Below are positions 22,260 through 32,216 of a stretch of 64,000 nucleotides of DNA, piece by piece; position 1 is the first letter of the stretch; each line of letters starts with the position of its first letter. Below the pieces are notes generated by a model that made no database searches, was not told where the DNA came from, and saw only the letters and a list, made by a program, of their open reading frames with translations. This stretch comes from Reticulascus tulasneorum (Eukaryota > Ascomycota > Sordariomycetes > Glomerellales > Reticulascaceae). Position numbers and translations under genes: made by a program. Location of the stretch: contig LSAX01000001.1 in assembly GCA_001557505.1 (NCBI GenBank), forward strand, positions 4,154,001 through 4,218,000. Reading direction: 5' to 3'.

Positions 22260-23822
22260 TCAGCTCCAGTGTGTTCCGATTGCAGCTGCAAAACCAATAT
22301 CGTCCACCATCGCCTTCAGTATCAAAGAATTCGGTTGCTCGAGCCACTTCTTCTTCTCATTGTCTTGATCTCTTTGTTCAATCTGCTCGTCAGTCAACAC
22401 CCGAAAGATCGGCTTCTCTGGGATTGAAAAGCTCCCTCCCTTAGAAACACGGATCTTCGACTTATTGTCGCCACTTAGGAACGGATCATACTTGAGCATC
22501 TCCTTGTCCTGCTCCACTGGTCGTATGTTCCTCAACCACTTGCACTTGTCAGGCCTGCCGTTGATCGAGGCATGTTCCGCCCAGGTCTGGCATTTTCGCT
22601 CCGCTATCTTCTCTCTCAAGCTCTTGATGTCCTCTTCACCGAAAGCAAGAACGTAGCAGCCGGGGTGTTTCTTGTCATTGCAGACGAATATCTTCTTGAG
22701 TCGAGTGAAGTGCGTGACTACCATCGTGAAGAATCTGTAGAAACACCGCGAACTCCCAACGGTAACCGTGGGGGGTTTGGCTCCAGCCTGCTGGCATGTT
22801 GAGATGACTTGCCAATTGAATGCAACCATCTCAATATTCTCGAAGCTTTTGTGAGCGCTACAAAGACTGTAGATGGCGCTCAGCTGTTTCTGAAATGTGC
22901 CATTCAGGCGAATAATGTCAGATTTCGGGTGAATCAGGTATCCAACTGCAGGTTTCCCAACCGCTTCATCCCCGAAGAGACGCGGACGAATATGAAGGAA
23001 ACGCTTGTACAGCTTCTCTCCCGTTGCTTTGAAGGATTTGTTGGTTAGCATCCAATCTGGAATCTCCAAAAGCTCGTCCGTCAGGGCATTAGTAACGAGA
23101 AAAGATGGCGCAACGATCTTGTCCAGTATGAAGCAAGAGATGATTCGAGGCTGGACTGCCGCTTCTAGAATCATATGTTGGATCTCGGGGGGGAGATGAC
23201 CATATCTATGGAAGAAACTAGGCAGGGGGCTCTCGTCCGTGTCTTTCTCATTGAGGAATTCGGGTGGCAGCATAGTCTGGGCAAAGTATTTATCAATATC
23301 ATATTGCCCAGTTCTAGAGATGCCGTAGGCGTCCATTGAGAAAAACGTGTATCCGGGCTTGACTAGATATGGTGCGCGGCTCGCTGGCAGATCAGCGAGG
23401 AAATTGGTAATCTTGCGGAGTGCGACTTTGGGGTGATTGAGGTCGAACTCTGGATATGAACCAGACCGGACTAGACCTTTGGTGACGGCGGCTTCTAGTC
23501 TTTCTAGGGCGATATCGATGTCTAGAATTGACTTGTTCAAAGTGTGAGGATTGTTAGGAGGAAGTGACTTCTGGGAGGAGGTGGAATATGGGGTCTGCGT
23601 CTGATTCGGGAGGGTCTTTTTGTTGAGGAAGGAATCGTCGTTCAAGATGTGGAATTGGTCTTGGATTTGACCCGAAGAAGTGGGACTGTTGCCGTGGTAG
23701 GGAACCCAGACGAAAGATCGGATTGCATCCGGCGATAGACCTTGAGTGCGCTCTCTTCGATTCAATAGCTGTTGAGTCACCATTGGGTTATTTTGTTTGA
23801 CAAAGGCTTTATCGTAGTTCAT
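22260..23822 (-). CDS. 2EXR-like domain protein 3 (large)
   Basis: A single-exon protein of 520 residues from the ATG at 23822 (MNYDKAFVKQNNP). The frame is open to 24074 but without another ATG. A diverged 2EXR motif sits near residue 210: SFFHRYGHLPPEIQHMILEA then AVQPRII. The first 200 residues are Ser/Pro/Gln-rich and probably disordered (PYSTSSQKSLPPNNPH). The C-terminal third is Lys-rich (KSKIRVSKGGSF, QRDQDNEKKKW). It is about twice the length of its neighbours and the most diverged. Function unknown. Confidence 0.72.
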   Translation of the reverse strand: MNYDKAFVKQNNPMVTQQLLNRRERTQGLSPDAIRSFVWVPYHGNSPTSSGQIQDQFHILNDDSFLNKKTLPNQTQTPYSTSSQKSLPPNNPHTLNKSILDIDIALERLEAAVTKGLVRSGSYPEFDLNHPKVALRKITNFLADLPASRAPYLVKPGYTFFSMDAYGISRTGQYDIDKYFAQTMLPPEFLNEKDTDESPLPSFFHRYGHLPPEIQHMILEAAVQPRIISCFILDKIVAPSFLVTNALTDELLEIPDWMLTNKSFKATGEKLYKRFLHIRPRLFGDEAVGKPAVGYLIHPKSDIIRLNGTFQKQLSAIYSLCSAHKSFENIEMVAFNWQVISTCQQAGAKPPTVTVGSSRCFYRFFTMVVTHFTRLKKIFVCNDKKHPGCYVLAFGEEDIKSLREKIAERKCQTWAEHASINGRPDKCKWLRNIRPVEQDKEMLKYDPFLSGDNKSKIRVSKGGSFSIPEKPIFRVLTDEQIEQRDQDNEKKKWLEQPNSLILKAMVDDIGFAAAIGTHWS

Positions 23823-24408
23823 GTCGAGCTGTGCGTACAGGTGTCGCCACACATTCTTGTTCGTAGCACTGATTGTGGGTTGATCCTGCGGCGAACGAGG
23901 GAGTGTGTCCGTTGAGAGCAAGGGGAGATTTGACGACGGATTGAGATGGTGGGGATCAATGAATTGGAGAAAGATGGATGATGGTTTGACGCTGGTGTTT
24001 GGGTTTTGATTCTGAAAATTTGCAAAGAATTTGCAAGACGTGCGATTCTCAGAATGTGTGCGAAGAGGACACAAAACTGCCCGGGAAGCGGTGTGTAAAT
24101 TTCTATCTACCTAACTGGGGGGAGGAAGTATTCCCTTCATGTGTATCTCACTTTGAAATCACCGTCCTCCATCTTCAGGTGACCCATTCGGCGGAACAAT
24201 GCTTCCGTAGGGCAAGCAGGTGAAATACCGCAGAAGCCGAGTACCATAATAGGGGCGTAAAGTTCCATCTGATCAAAGAGCCGCTCAACAAATGTATAGT
24301 CTCGAACAGGAAAAGTAGATGCGCCCTCGAAGCCTCAAACAACAAATCCAAACGCAATACCAAAACTCCCCAGCCGATCCCAAGCCCACACGGTATCCCA
24401 CGCTACAT
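23823..24408. other. Intergenic, promoter side of 2EXR gene 3
   Basis: About 590 nt. The frame of 2EXR gene 3 remains open to 24074 without an ATG. Nothing else is seen. Confidence 0.5.
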
Positions 24409-25329
24409 TTACACGCCAACGGTATGGCTGAAGACTTTTGCGGCTAACTGCGTGAGAAGTCTTGCTCGGTCTGCCTGTGGTAATTCCTGTAGCATTGTCA
24501 GTCAAGCTCATTCCTTGCCAAGCCGCAGACATTGCTGACTGGAGGTATATCTATCCCGTAGATACGTCCAGGTGTGCACTAACCTGGAACACGGCATATA
24601 CACTCTTCCCCTTTGCGTCTCTTACTGCTCCAAGCCTGTTGCCAGCTACCGCGCCTGCCAACAGCCCCGGAACATTCGCCACGATGAATCCCAACGCCCC
24701 ACCGCTCATACCACCGAGGACACTCCAGAATGCTGACGTCGGCCGGTGTGTCCCTTCCTCTGCCATGCCTTCATCCTGCATCATCTCTTCGAATACGTTG
24801 CTGAATTGCGCATTTTCGTTCTGCCGACGCCCTTCGCTGTCGGAGTTCTGGCCAGTGAAGTAGTTCCATGCCCAAGAATATGCTCGAGCGCCAGCCCCGG
24901 AGCCTGTTTGTGGGGGGATATCCTCATCGGCTTCTTCGAAAGGATCTGCTGGCCGTTGGGTACTGCCACCAAATATCTTCCGCTGGGCATCGTATTCGCG
25001 GCGGCGGGTAGTGTCTGATAGTGTGTAGTACGCATCGTTCACAAGCTGGAACTTGCGTGTTTTGGCCGCGCGATCTGGAGAGTCGGCGGGGACTCGGTCG
25101 GGATGCGTCTTCAGGGCGGCACTGTACAGCAACTTTTAGCGACGATGTTACATTTTCAAGCCAGGCACACAACATACCGTTTGTAAGCATCTCGAACCTG
25201 CTGGGTCGTTGCTGTCTCGGTGACCTCGAGAATGGCGTCTAGACATGAAGTTAGAAATGGGAGCAGTCATGTTGACGGGGTAAGTTGGCCAGCCTTACAG
25301 TAGTTGGGAGGTGCCCCGGTGTTCGCCAT
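24409..25329 (-). CDS. J-domain (DnaJ/Hsp40) co-chaperone
   Basis: Exons 25329-25299, 25238-25178, 25121-24584 and 24486-24409 join in frame into 235 residues (introns 60, 56 and 97 nt). The J domain occupies residues 10-65: NYYAILEVTETATTQQVRDA, YKRAALKTHPDRV with the HPD that stimulates Hsp70 ATPase, and FQLVNDAYYTLSDTTRRREYD. An acidic linker follows, then SWAWNYFTGQN and a Gly/Ala-rich hydrophobic segment (GGALGFIVANVPGLLAGAVA) that may be a membrane span or hairpin. The final exon (ELPQADRARLLTQLAAKVFS) completes a helical tail. It resembles small fungal class III J proteins; compartment uncertain. It interrupts the 2EXR series and looks like a conserved core gene. Confidence 0.9.
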
Positions 25330-26141
25330 AGTGATGATGGTAAGAAAGTTTAGTGGGATGGAGTAGCTTGAAGCTTCTAGGGATAGAGGAGAGAGAAGTC
25401 GAAAAAATATGGCAAGACGAAGCGCGCCGGGTGGAAGATGTAGAATGTGTTCATGTCAAATCTGCCCTTCAGCCAAGGATAGACGTCAACGTCATTGTGG
25501 CGGGTGAAACGTGGCTTGATCTTGTGTGGAGCAGATCACATGGCAATCCAGCAAATCTGACAGCTGTGGGCACTGGTGGCAACTGCAACAGACTCTCCAG
25601 CTGCAAGGATCGTTTCATAAGTACGGATCTAGAAAATTCCCTGAATATTGGTCTAAATGTCTTGGAGCTAGAATCTCTCTCAGCGCTGCAATCAGGCGTC
25701 TCTCAATCAACTGAGAAGTGGCAAAATAGATAATTTCGAGAGGGGTGTTATATCACTGGGTGGAGAAATCTTGAGCGGTGATTCGGTACCGCGATTTGAG
25801 TCAGAACAAACAGAAAGGTTAGTAAAGCCTGCTGAGTCGGGTAATTGACGACAGTTTACAGAGTAATAACTTTTGCCTCTGATTTTGCTTCAATCGCAAA
25901 CCGAAATTCAATGGCGATGGCGAGTTACGCGGGTTCTGCTTCGACCAATGAGCTACCGTAGTTGTCGAATTTGTTGCCGGATTCGGAAGTATCAATCCTT
26001 AGCGGTGGCTGTGGTTCCACATGTCAAAATAGTTGGGACTTGATGGACGTGAGACATGAAGTGTGTGGAAGGGATGATGGTGTGAGATAAAGGACGTTTA
26101 GGAGGCCAATGCAAACCTCCTTTAGTAACAGGTACAATCCC
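25330..26141. other. Intergenic, no gene seen
   Basis: About 810 nt between the J-protein start and the stop of 2EXR gene 4. The ORF at 25353-25733 has no features of a protein family and overlaps the J-protein 5' region. Confidence 0.5.
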
Positions 26142-26927
26142 TTATGGATTGGTCCCCTCCAACTCGGCCTCCTCCATCCTCCCAGTCATGCCCGCTCTAG
26201 TGTACCTCATACCGATCACCGTAGGTGGGTTGCTGATCTTCTGACCTGCACGATAAACTACCTTCTTCATCTCCTTCCAGGACTTGTATCGCATGCTCGG
26301 GAGCTCAAGATGGCTCACCAGCGTGTACTCATCTGTAGGCGGACCGAGAAGTTTGACAGGGCTTCTGCCCGGGGGTTGCCCACCCGTCGCCCCTTCATCG
26401 TTGTAAATCTTCCCGCCCACTTTGATCTCCGGTATCATGACGTATACTACAGCGAGCAATGGGCAAAGCTGCACGAGGCGCTGCAGAATCTCCCTGATCC
26501 GTTTCTTTCCCAGCAGAACCCGCGAATAAATTCCAATATTCTGAAACACCCGCATGGGCACATTCCAGTCCTCTTCAATAATATCTAGGCCTGCCAGACC
26601 GCAAGCGTAGTAGATGTCGATATCAAGAGCAAAGTAGGACTTGAACTTCGTATGGTAATATGGGCGATACCCTGGGTCTAAAACCTTGAGCTTGGCAAGT
26701 GCAACCTGGCGAGATTCGTAACAAATGCTGAGAGCAACAGTATCTGGTGCGGCTTCGTTAAAGTAGAAAAAACAGGCATTGCCTTCGAATACACGTGGCT
26801 CAGCTATCAGTGCCTCCCATATCATTATTCGTATTTCTGGAGTCAATCTCGAAAGATGAAAGTTGCAGCCATTCCTGCCTTCCTTCTGACTGTCGCTCAA
26901 GTCACTGGTAGTAGATAGAGCATCCAT
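26142..26927 (-). CDS. 2EXR domain protein 4
   Basis: A single-exon protein of 261 residues from the ATG at 26927. The 2EXR motif lies at residues 23-50: FHLSRLTPEIRIMIWEALIA followed by EPRVFEG, then the CYESRQVAL segment typical of the family near residue 70. The motif is closer to the family consensus than in gene 3. Function unknown; same strand as genes 1 and 3. Confidence 0.85.
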   Translation of the reverse strand: MDALSTTSDLSDSQKEGRNGCNFHLSRLTPEIRIMIWEALIAEPRVFEGNACFFYFNEAAPDTVALSICYESRQVALAKLKVLDPGYRPYYHTKFKSYFALDIDIYYACGLAGLDIIEEDWNVPMRVFQNIGIYSRVLLGKKRIREILQRLVQLCPLLAVVYVMIPEIKVGGKIYNDEGATGGQPPGRSPVKLLGPPTDEYTLVSHLELPSMRYKSWKEMKKVVYRAGQKISNPPTVIGMRYTRAGMTGRMEEAELEGTNP

Positions 26928-27706
26928 TGTATTGGGTTTGACAACAGCAGATCGGAAATGTCATTTGGTATAAGGAATAGAGGACTACCAAGAGGCTGAC
27001 GTTCGGCCAGGTTATGCCGAGGCTCAGAGGGTGAAATGGACTGCGAAAAGAGACGTACTGTGTTGAGTGAAGTAGGTGTGGTGTTCATGTTTGCCACCAA
27101 GCTCTGCTTCATATGCTGATGAAGGATTCCGATGGGGTGTCAGCGAAAAAGTGCTTTAGAGTAGAAGAATTTCTGAATTCACGGCTGAGAGAATAGATCC
27201 GTCTCGATAGGTACGTTCTTTCTACTAGACAGTAAGTAAGGCAGGCACCACCTCCTAATTACCTTCCCCGAATGAGGTGGAACACAACCTTATGTCGTTG
27301 ACCAGAGCAGAATCTTTGCAATTCCTCGGCGCCAAATTCCTTTGTCCAAGGCAGACTCCTTTTACTACTGAGCCTCCTAAATCGAATCCTATCTCTTCCC
27401 TCTATACCATATCTCTGAGACTTGCCTACGAGGGGCATAAATCTATCTCCCATATCGTTCCAAGACAGAAACGTTTATGATCAGTTATCTGCTCGACCAG
27501 AAAAGCCATTTGGTCCCAGCATCTCTTACTCCCAGATATTTGGCAACTGGCAGAACATTTATCAAAGCAATCTATGGGCAGATCTTACACAAGGCGCGGA
27601 AGAACTAGAGAACTAGGAGCTTCCAGTGGCACCTCGTTACCAGTCTAACCTACAGTTAGTTGCTTCTAATCATATATACTAGTTACTATATGACCCTGGC
27701 ATGACC
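26928..27706. other. Intergenic, divergent promoters
   Basis: About 780 nt, AT-rich, between divergent 2EXR gene 4 and the GC-rich gene. No coding sequence is recognised. Confidence 0.5.
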
Positions 27707-28664
27707 ATGGCTCCTCCGAACAAAACAGTGGCAGCGAACAAAGCACAATGGAAGAAGTGTACTGGGCCCCCCTCAGCATCCCAATCTTAGAATCCGAGAC
27801 CTATGCTAACACCGCACAGTCCGTCAGTTCATGCGAGCAAGAGCAGTAGATTCACCATATCCCAAGTGTCTCTATCGCGCCCACAACCACGGCTACCCAT
27901 TCGGTTCAGTTTCGTCCACAAAACGGATCAACTTCCACGGCAGCTACAGCTGCGACGTCCGCCTGAGGGCAGAAAAGCAAGGAGCGGTCGCTTTCCACAT
28001 CCCACAGCCGGACACTGACCAACTTCGTGACTTCTTTGACGAACTGCGCAAACACCTGAACAAAACGCGGAGACGATATGAGTCAAAGTTCGTCTCGTTG
28101 AGCGGCGACCTGCGCTGGGCGGTGCAGCGGACCTGCAAGATCGGCCAGCTGGCGAAGAAGCATCACAGCCCTGGTCTCGCCATCTTCAGCACCTGCCAGG
28201 TCGACCCTAGAAGCGTTTTCCTCCGGGTGGGCGACCTGTTGGCCTTTTACGACAGCGACCAGAGCACGCATGCCCGGCTGAAGATCCCATACGACGTGCG
28301 CTGGTGGGCTGAATCGGCGGACGAGTACGTGTGCTGGGATTGCGTTCCCAAACATTCTACTCTGGTGGCCTTTGTTCCCCTTCCCCGTCTCACCCAGCAG
28401 GACCACAGACCCGTGAAGAGGTTTCTCCATGACGGCGTAGTGAACGCGACATGCCTCTGGGATTCGAAGCTGTGGGGTATAGCCAACCTCTCGATGCAAG
28501 AATACGCCGTCCGGGCCCGGGGGTCCCTCAGCAACATCCTGCAGCAAGTCTACCCGTGGGCGAACTACGGGCAGCTGAGGGACCTGCGCAGGGAGATCAT
28601 CAGGTCCTCCATCCGCTGCCCCGGCTCGTGGGGCTATAAGCTCTCTGGCCCCAAGGAAGATTAG
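27707..28664 (+). CDS. Hypothetical protein, GC-rich, possibly DUF7587-like
   Basis: Two exons (27707-27758 and 27820-28664) join in frame into 298 residues. The 61-nt intron has a perfect GCTAAC branch site before CACAG. The start at ATG 27707 (ACCATGG context) is preferred; an in-frame ATG at 27701 is possible. Around the junction the protein reads KKFRQFMRARAVDSPYPKCL then YRAHNHGYPFG, reminiscent of the start of DUF7587-type fungal proteins (a hint only). The rest, including WAVQRTCKIGQLAKKHH, VRWWAESADEYVCWDCVP and KLWGIANLSMQEYAVR, is unrecognised. Third codon positions are far richer in G/C than in the neighbouring 2EXR genes. The coding signal seems to continue past the TAG at 28662 (see next entry). 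Confidence 0.68.
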
Positions 28665-28884
28665 GCCTGCGTGGCTAAGGCCGTCAGGAGAGAGGCCGCC
28701 ATGGCCAAGCTGGCGTTTTGCGCGCGAAATCGCCGCTGGTCGTGTGGAGATCACCATAGCGGTGAAGGCGATGGCCACTGTGTGGTGCAGGGCCAAGAAG
28801 CCGAATGCCGAGGAGATAAGCCTGCAGAAGATGCTGGCATCGCTGCGGAAGCAGCTTGATGGAGACAACTCGGTGTTCATCTAG
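28665..28884 (+). pseudogene. Probable decayed C-terminal extension of the preceding gene
   Basis: Downstream of the TAG the same frame reads VAKAVRREAAMAKLAF. After a one-base shift in a TTTT run near 28711 it continues as AREIAAGRVEITIAVKAMAT and KKPNAEEISLQKMLASLRKQ up to a stop at 28882. The composition matches the gene upstream. This suggests a longer ancestral protein interrupted by a stop and a frameshift; an unrecognised intron is possible but I found no consistent one. Confidence 0.45.
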
Positions 28885-29172
28885 GTGGGTATGCTAACAG
28901 TTCTCAACGTGGGATATTTGGTCACATTTGCTATCTTCCAACTGCGAGCACGGACATCGTCACAGACATGAGAATCTAGGGCATAGATAGAGAGTTCAGA
29001 CAAACATCGGATATCTCCCACCAGGTTTAGGAAGATCAACCGCGTGAGAGCATGTACACAGTGCCCTCAAATCGTCTCCGGCATCACTGCTGAAGTAGAG
29101 CAACTTCTCCGTAGTGTCAAGAGGTACAGAGCCTGGTATGCTGCTGCTCGAAAATGATGCGCACGCCACCTC

Positions 29173-29871
29173 TCAGCGGATCGCAAACGCATACAATCCC
29201 GTTCTCATGCCAGTTATATGAACACCACCACCTGAGCAGTCACGGCCACCGTAGGGAGCCACCTTGCATAGGGATCCAAATAACCAGCCAACCAACCCCA
29301 TTCGAAGATCCCAATCCGGAAATCCGCGCCCTCGCCCCCCCCGCCTCTTCGACCCCTCCCATCCTCTCCATGCACACTCCTCCTCTTCGTCCTCCCACAC
29401 GCAAACCGCCAGATCGCAACCACCGACAGCCGCCACCCCATCCTCGGATCCCCAGATCCCTCCCCATTCACGAGAATAGCCCAATCCAAAACCATCCCTG
29501 AAACCCATGCCATTTGCCCCCCCTGTGAGGTCGACCAGGTCCGGCCAACTACCGCCCCACCACCACGCCATTACCCGCCTAATGATCGCCCTCGCCTCGA
29601 ACCGTGTCTCGATCGGCTCATAAACGTCACCACGAATCTGAGATCCTAGTCTCCCGACAGACGCCGGATTCCAGGTTTGGGCCCAACTGCCGGATTCCTG
29701 GGTACAGGTCGCTTGTTTCGCGACGCATTGTGTGATAAGCAGTTTCCTCACATCAAGTTTTGTCGTCGCTGGCAGTTGCGATACGTCTTCTTCGGGCATG
29801 CGGATCAGTGGCGAGATGCGAGTCATTCTTGACTGTGGCGAGTATGCATGTTCATATGTTTTGTTATTCAT
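29173..29871 (-). CDS. Hypothetical protein, doubtful ORF
   Basis: An ATG-initiated frame of 232 codons. The first 130 residues look protein-like (TTKLDVRKLLITQCVAKQ, ETRFEARAIIRRVMAWWWGG, SWPDLVDLTGG). The remainder is Gly/Trp/Glu-rich and follows the C-rich bias of the opposite strand, so the 3' part may be mis-framed or non-coding. No family is recognised. Confidence 0.35.
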   Translation of the reverse strand: MNNKTYEHAYSPQSRMTRISPLIRMPEEDVSQLPATTKLDVRKLLITQCVAKQATCTQESGSWAQTWNPASVGRLGSQIRGDVYEPIETRFEARAIIRRVMAWWWGGSWPDLVDLTGGANGMGFRDGFGLGYSREWGGIWGSEDGVAAVGGCDLAVCVWEDEEEECAWRGWEGSKRRGGRGRGFPDWDLRMGLVGWLFGSLCKVAPYGGRDCSGGGVHITGMRTGLYAFAIR

Positions 29872-30193
29872 TGTTGGACTGTCCTATCTACCATATGCAT
29901 ATCCAGCCAGCACTGGGAGGACCTCGTCCAACTCTAGACTCAAGAGTCTATCAAGCTTACGCAAGCCCTGCATGCGGGTACTATACCATGCGTGCGTTTA
30001 AGGGCCTGCCCCCCTCCAGCCTCCCGCTTTCCACGTACCAGTATTGCAGACACAAGTCACACAAACAGACTTTAACCGACCCAACGACCAAAAATGCAGA
30101 CTGGCTGCAGAGCCTCTCCCTCGTGCAAGCAAGGGACAACTGCCGACTCTTCCTGGAGAGCGTAGGTATATGGGATCTGATCCCTCATGCGTC

Positions 30194-30194
<1 letters not shown>

Positions 30195-30226
<32 letters not shown>
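30195..30226. repeat. Poly-C homopolymer (32 nt)
   Basis: An uninterrupted run of 32 C on the plus strand, about 300 nt beyond the stop of the 30522-32216 gene. A second run of 17 C lies at 34435-34451. Confidence 0.95.
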
Positions 30227-30521
30227 ACGAACACCGTCAAAGCACCAAGCAAGACTTGCATGCTCTCTTTCACGAGAAACATGATCTGTGTATCATCGCA
30301 GACGAGACAACCACCATCCCCATGAGGTATCATATCACTAGACGCAATAATCTGCAGGCGAGTGCGATAATATTGCTTCTTGGTTGGTATTCGTAAGCTT
30401 CAAGATAAGAAACAGAAAAAAGTGAAAGTTCATTATCATGGCATGCCGACCACTCCCCCTGTCGTGCATTGCATCGTATCGAATATTTTGGAACCGCCAT
30501 GTACGCAGCACACTGCATCCT

Positions 30522-32216
30522 TCATACGAGAATCCTGCTGTTTTGCGCAAGTTGGAGTCTGGCATCGTCAGACTGCGCCTTCTGTGCATTCAGCTTCTTT
30601 AGCCGCCGCGCCTTGTGCGTTGCGATCAGCATATCGACGAGTACTTTCGCGTCTTCCCGTACTGCTTCCAGCTCTGCTGGTGTGCACCCTACGGCCGTAC
30701 CGTCCTTTTTCGGCTGTCTGTATGCCGCGAAGACGATGCCGCGATTGATGTCTCTCCTCTCGTGGGAACTCAGGCCCGGAATTTGCGCTTTTGGATCTGC
30801 CGATGGTCTCCTAATGAAGTGGCCTGTGTGGAAAGCGTGACCGTAACCCCTTGAAAACTCGTTTTCTCCCGCGCCATCGCTGCGGTATTCGATCCAGCCT
30901 TCGTGTTGCAGGATCTTGGCATGAACTGCTGCAGAAATGCGAAAAGGGTTGGCTACATTTGACAACCCGTATGCAGCGAGTAACCGACCCTTCATACCAG
31001 CGGCAGATTCCACCAACGGCCCATCCATTGACCCAAGCAGGGAACTCTGCGTACTCACTGGCCTTGAATTGAAGGGCGGTGTTGGCGCTGCCTGTGATAT
31101 TGACGCTGCTGGAGTCTGCGTCTTGTCGGGCCATAGATTGACGATGTAGACCAGGTCAAAGTTGTGCTTAGCAGCAATTCTTGCAGCCGCCAGTGCCCCG
31201 ACTGCGAGAGGATCATCAAAGGAACCCGCTCCGTGAGTAGACGAACTTCTATTTGAATTTGGCGAAGATACTGTAGAGGCTGTTCCCGGTGGTGTTGGGA
31301 GATCATGGGGTGGCGAAAACTTTGGAGTCACTGCCTCTTCTGGTTCTTCTGGTTCTACTGGTGCTTCTTCCGCAATGTCCTCGTCGCTTAGCTGCATGAA
31401 TTCGCCGAAATTCGGTTCAAATAGGGTGTGGGCAGAATCTGCGAATGCCTTGGAAATAGGTGAAATGCTGGAATGGCTCTGGGCTCTTCGGAGCGCGGCC
31501 GTCTTCTTCTCTCGTCGGCGTTGGGCTGGTGCGTAGATGCCCCTTTCTCGCATGAAGTTCAGTCCCGATTCCCTCGCTCGCGAGTCTGGGACTGGTCTCA
31601 TCTCGGGCGACGCCTCTGGAGTAGGTAGGCTTCCGTGGGGAAGGACAGGGAGCTGCTTGTTCAGAGCCATCTTGAACTTGGACTCATCCTCGTCGGATGC
31701 TGGTGGGGTATCTGCCCTTGCTTGTGGGGCGACACAGCTATGTCGGTGCCTCAGAGGCACTCTCGCTGTTGGACTTATCGCTGTGGGGGAGACTGTGCTA
31801 GAAATGGGTGATATTGGCGAAAGCTCGCCGTTGTGTGTGGGAGGAAGTGGAAACTGGAAATCGCGGAGGGTGGAAATCTTCTTTTCTCGTCTCTGATGGA
31901 GTGGCGGTGCTGATCGGAGTACTGCGTAGTCGAGGTCGTTGGTGCTGGCACTGCTCTTATGGGCCTGTACCGACACGCGCTCCAACTTCGGCTCCGGCAA
32001 GCTTGGTGTCCGGCGCGCATTGTGAGCAGTAACAATTCTCTCATCTCTAGCGATCATGCGGGACCCCTTAGGGCGGATGAAGGAAGGCCGAGGGAAGGTT
32101 TGCTGGAGAAGGGAGGTATCAATGATCTCGGTTGCTTCGAGCGGCTCATCATCAGCGACGGAGAGACCCTTCCGCTTGGAGAAGAGCCTCTCCAGTCTGT
32201 CCAGACTGTTGGGCAT
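30522..32216 (-). CDS. Large disordered hypothetical protein with conserved-looking C-terminus
   Basis: A single-exon 564-residue protein from the ATG at 32216 (MPNSLDRLERLFSKRKG). Residues 1-340 are rich in Ser/Pro/Arg with short linear motifs (SPISPISSTVSPTAISPTAR) and are probably disordered and phosphorylated at SP/TP sites. From about residue 340 a folded-looking region appears: LAVGALAAARIAAKHNFDLV then YIVNLWPDK; GRLLAAYGLSNVANPFRISA then AVHAKILQHEGWIEYRSD; SRGYGHAFHTGHFIRR; and DINRGIVFAAYRQPKKDG. I recall similar unnamed proteins in many ascomycetes and suspect a GAF-like fold, but no function can be assigned. The long leader upstream (to about 33 kb) is pyrimidine/purine tract-rich, as for many regulated fungal genes. 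Confidence 0.8.
   Translation of the reverse strand: MPNSLDRLERLFSKRKGLSVADDEPLEATEIIDTSLLQQTFPRPSFIRPKGSRMIARDERIVTAHNARRTPSLPEPKLERVSVQAHKSSASTNDLDYAVLRSAPPLHQRREKKISTLRDFQFPLPPTHNGELSPISPISSTVSPTAISPTARVPLRHRHSCVAPQARADTPPASDEDESKFKMALNKQLPVLPHGSLPTPEASPEMRPVPDSRARESGLNFMRERGIYAPAQRRREKKTAALRRAQSHSSISPISKAFADSAHTLFEPNFGEFMQLSDEDIAEEAPVEPEEPEEAVTPKFSPPHDLPTPPGTASTVSSPNSNRSSSTHGAGSFDDPLAVGALAAARIAAKHNFDLVYIVNLWPDKTQTPAASISQAAPTPPFNSRPVSTQSSLLGSMDGPLVESAAGMKGRLLAAYGLSNVANPFRISAAVHAKILQHEGWIEYRSDGAGENEFSRGYGHAFHTGHFIRRPSADPKAQIPGLSSHERRDINRGIVFAAYRQPKKDGTAVGCTPAELEAVREDAKVLVDMLIATHKARRLKKLNAQKAQSDDARLQLAQNSRILV

Larger units (their letters stand above)
28885..30521. other. Mostly non-coding interval with poly-C tract
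   Basis: About 1.6 kb. It holds one doubtful minus-strand ORF (29173-29871, listed separately), a strongly C-rich plus strand over 29280-29520, and a 32-nt homopolymer at 30195-30226. Confidence 0.5.

Noticed and set aside
28083..28880. A 265-codon minus-strand ORF opposite the GC-rich gene
   Set aside because: It is the antisense shadow of a spliced plus-strand gene with high GC3; no protein-like motifs.
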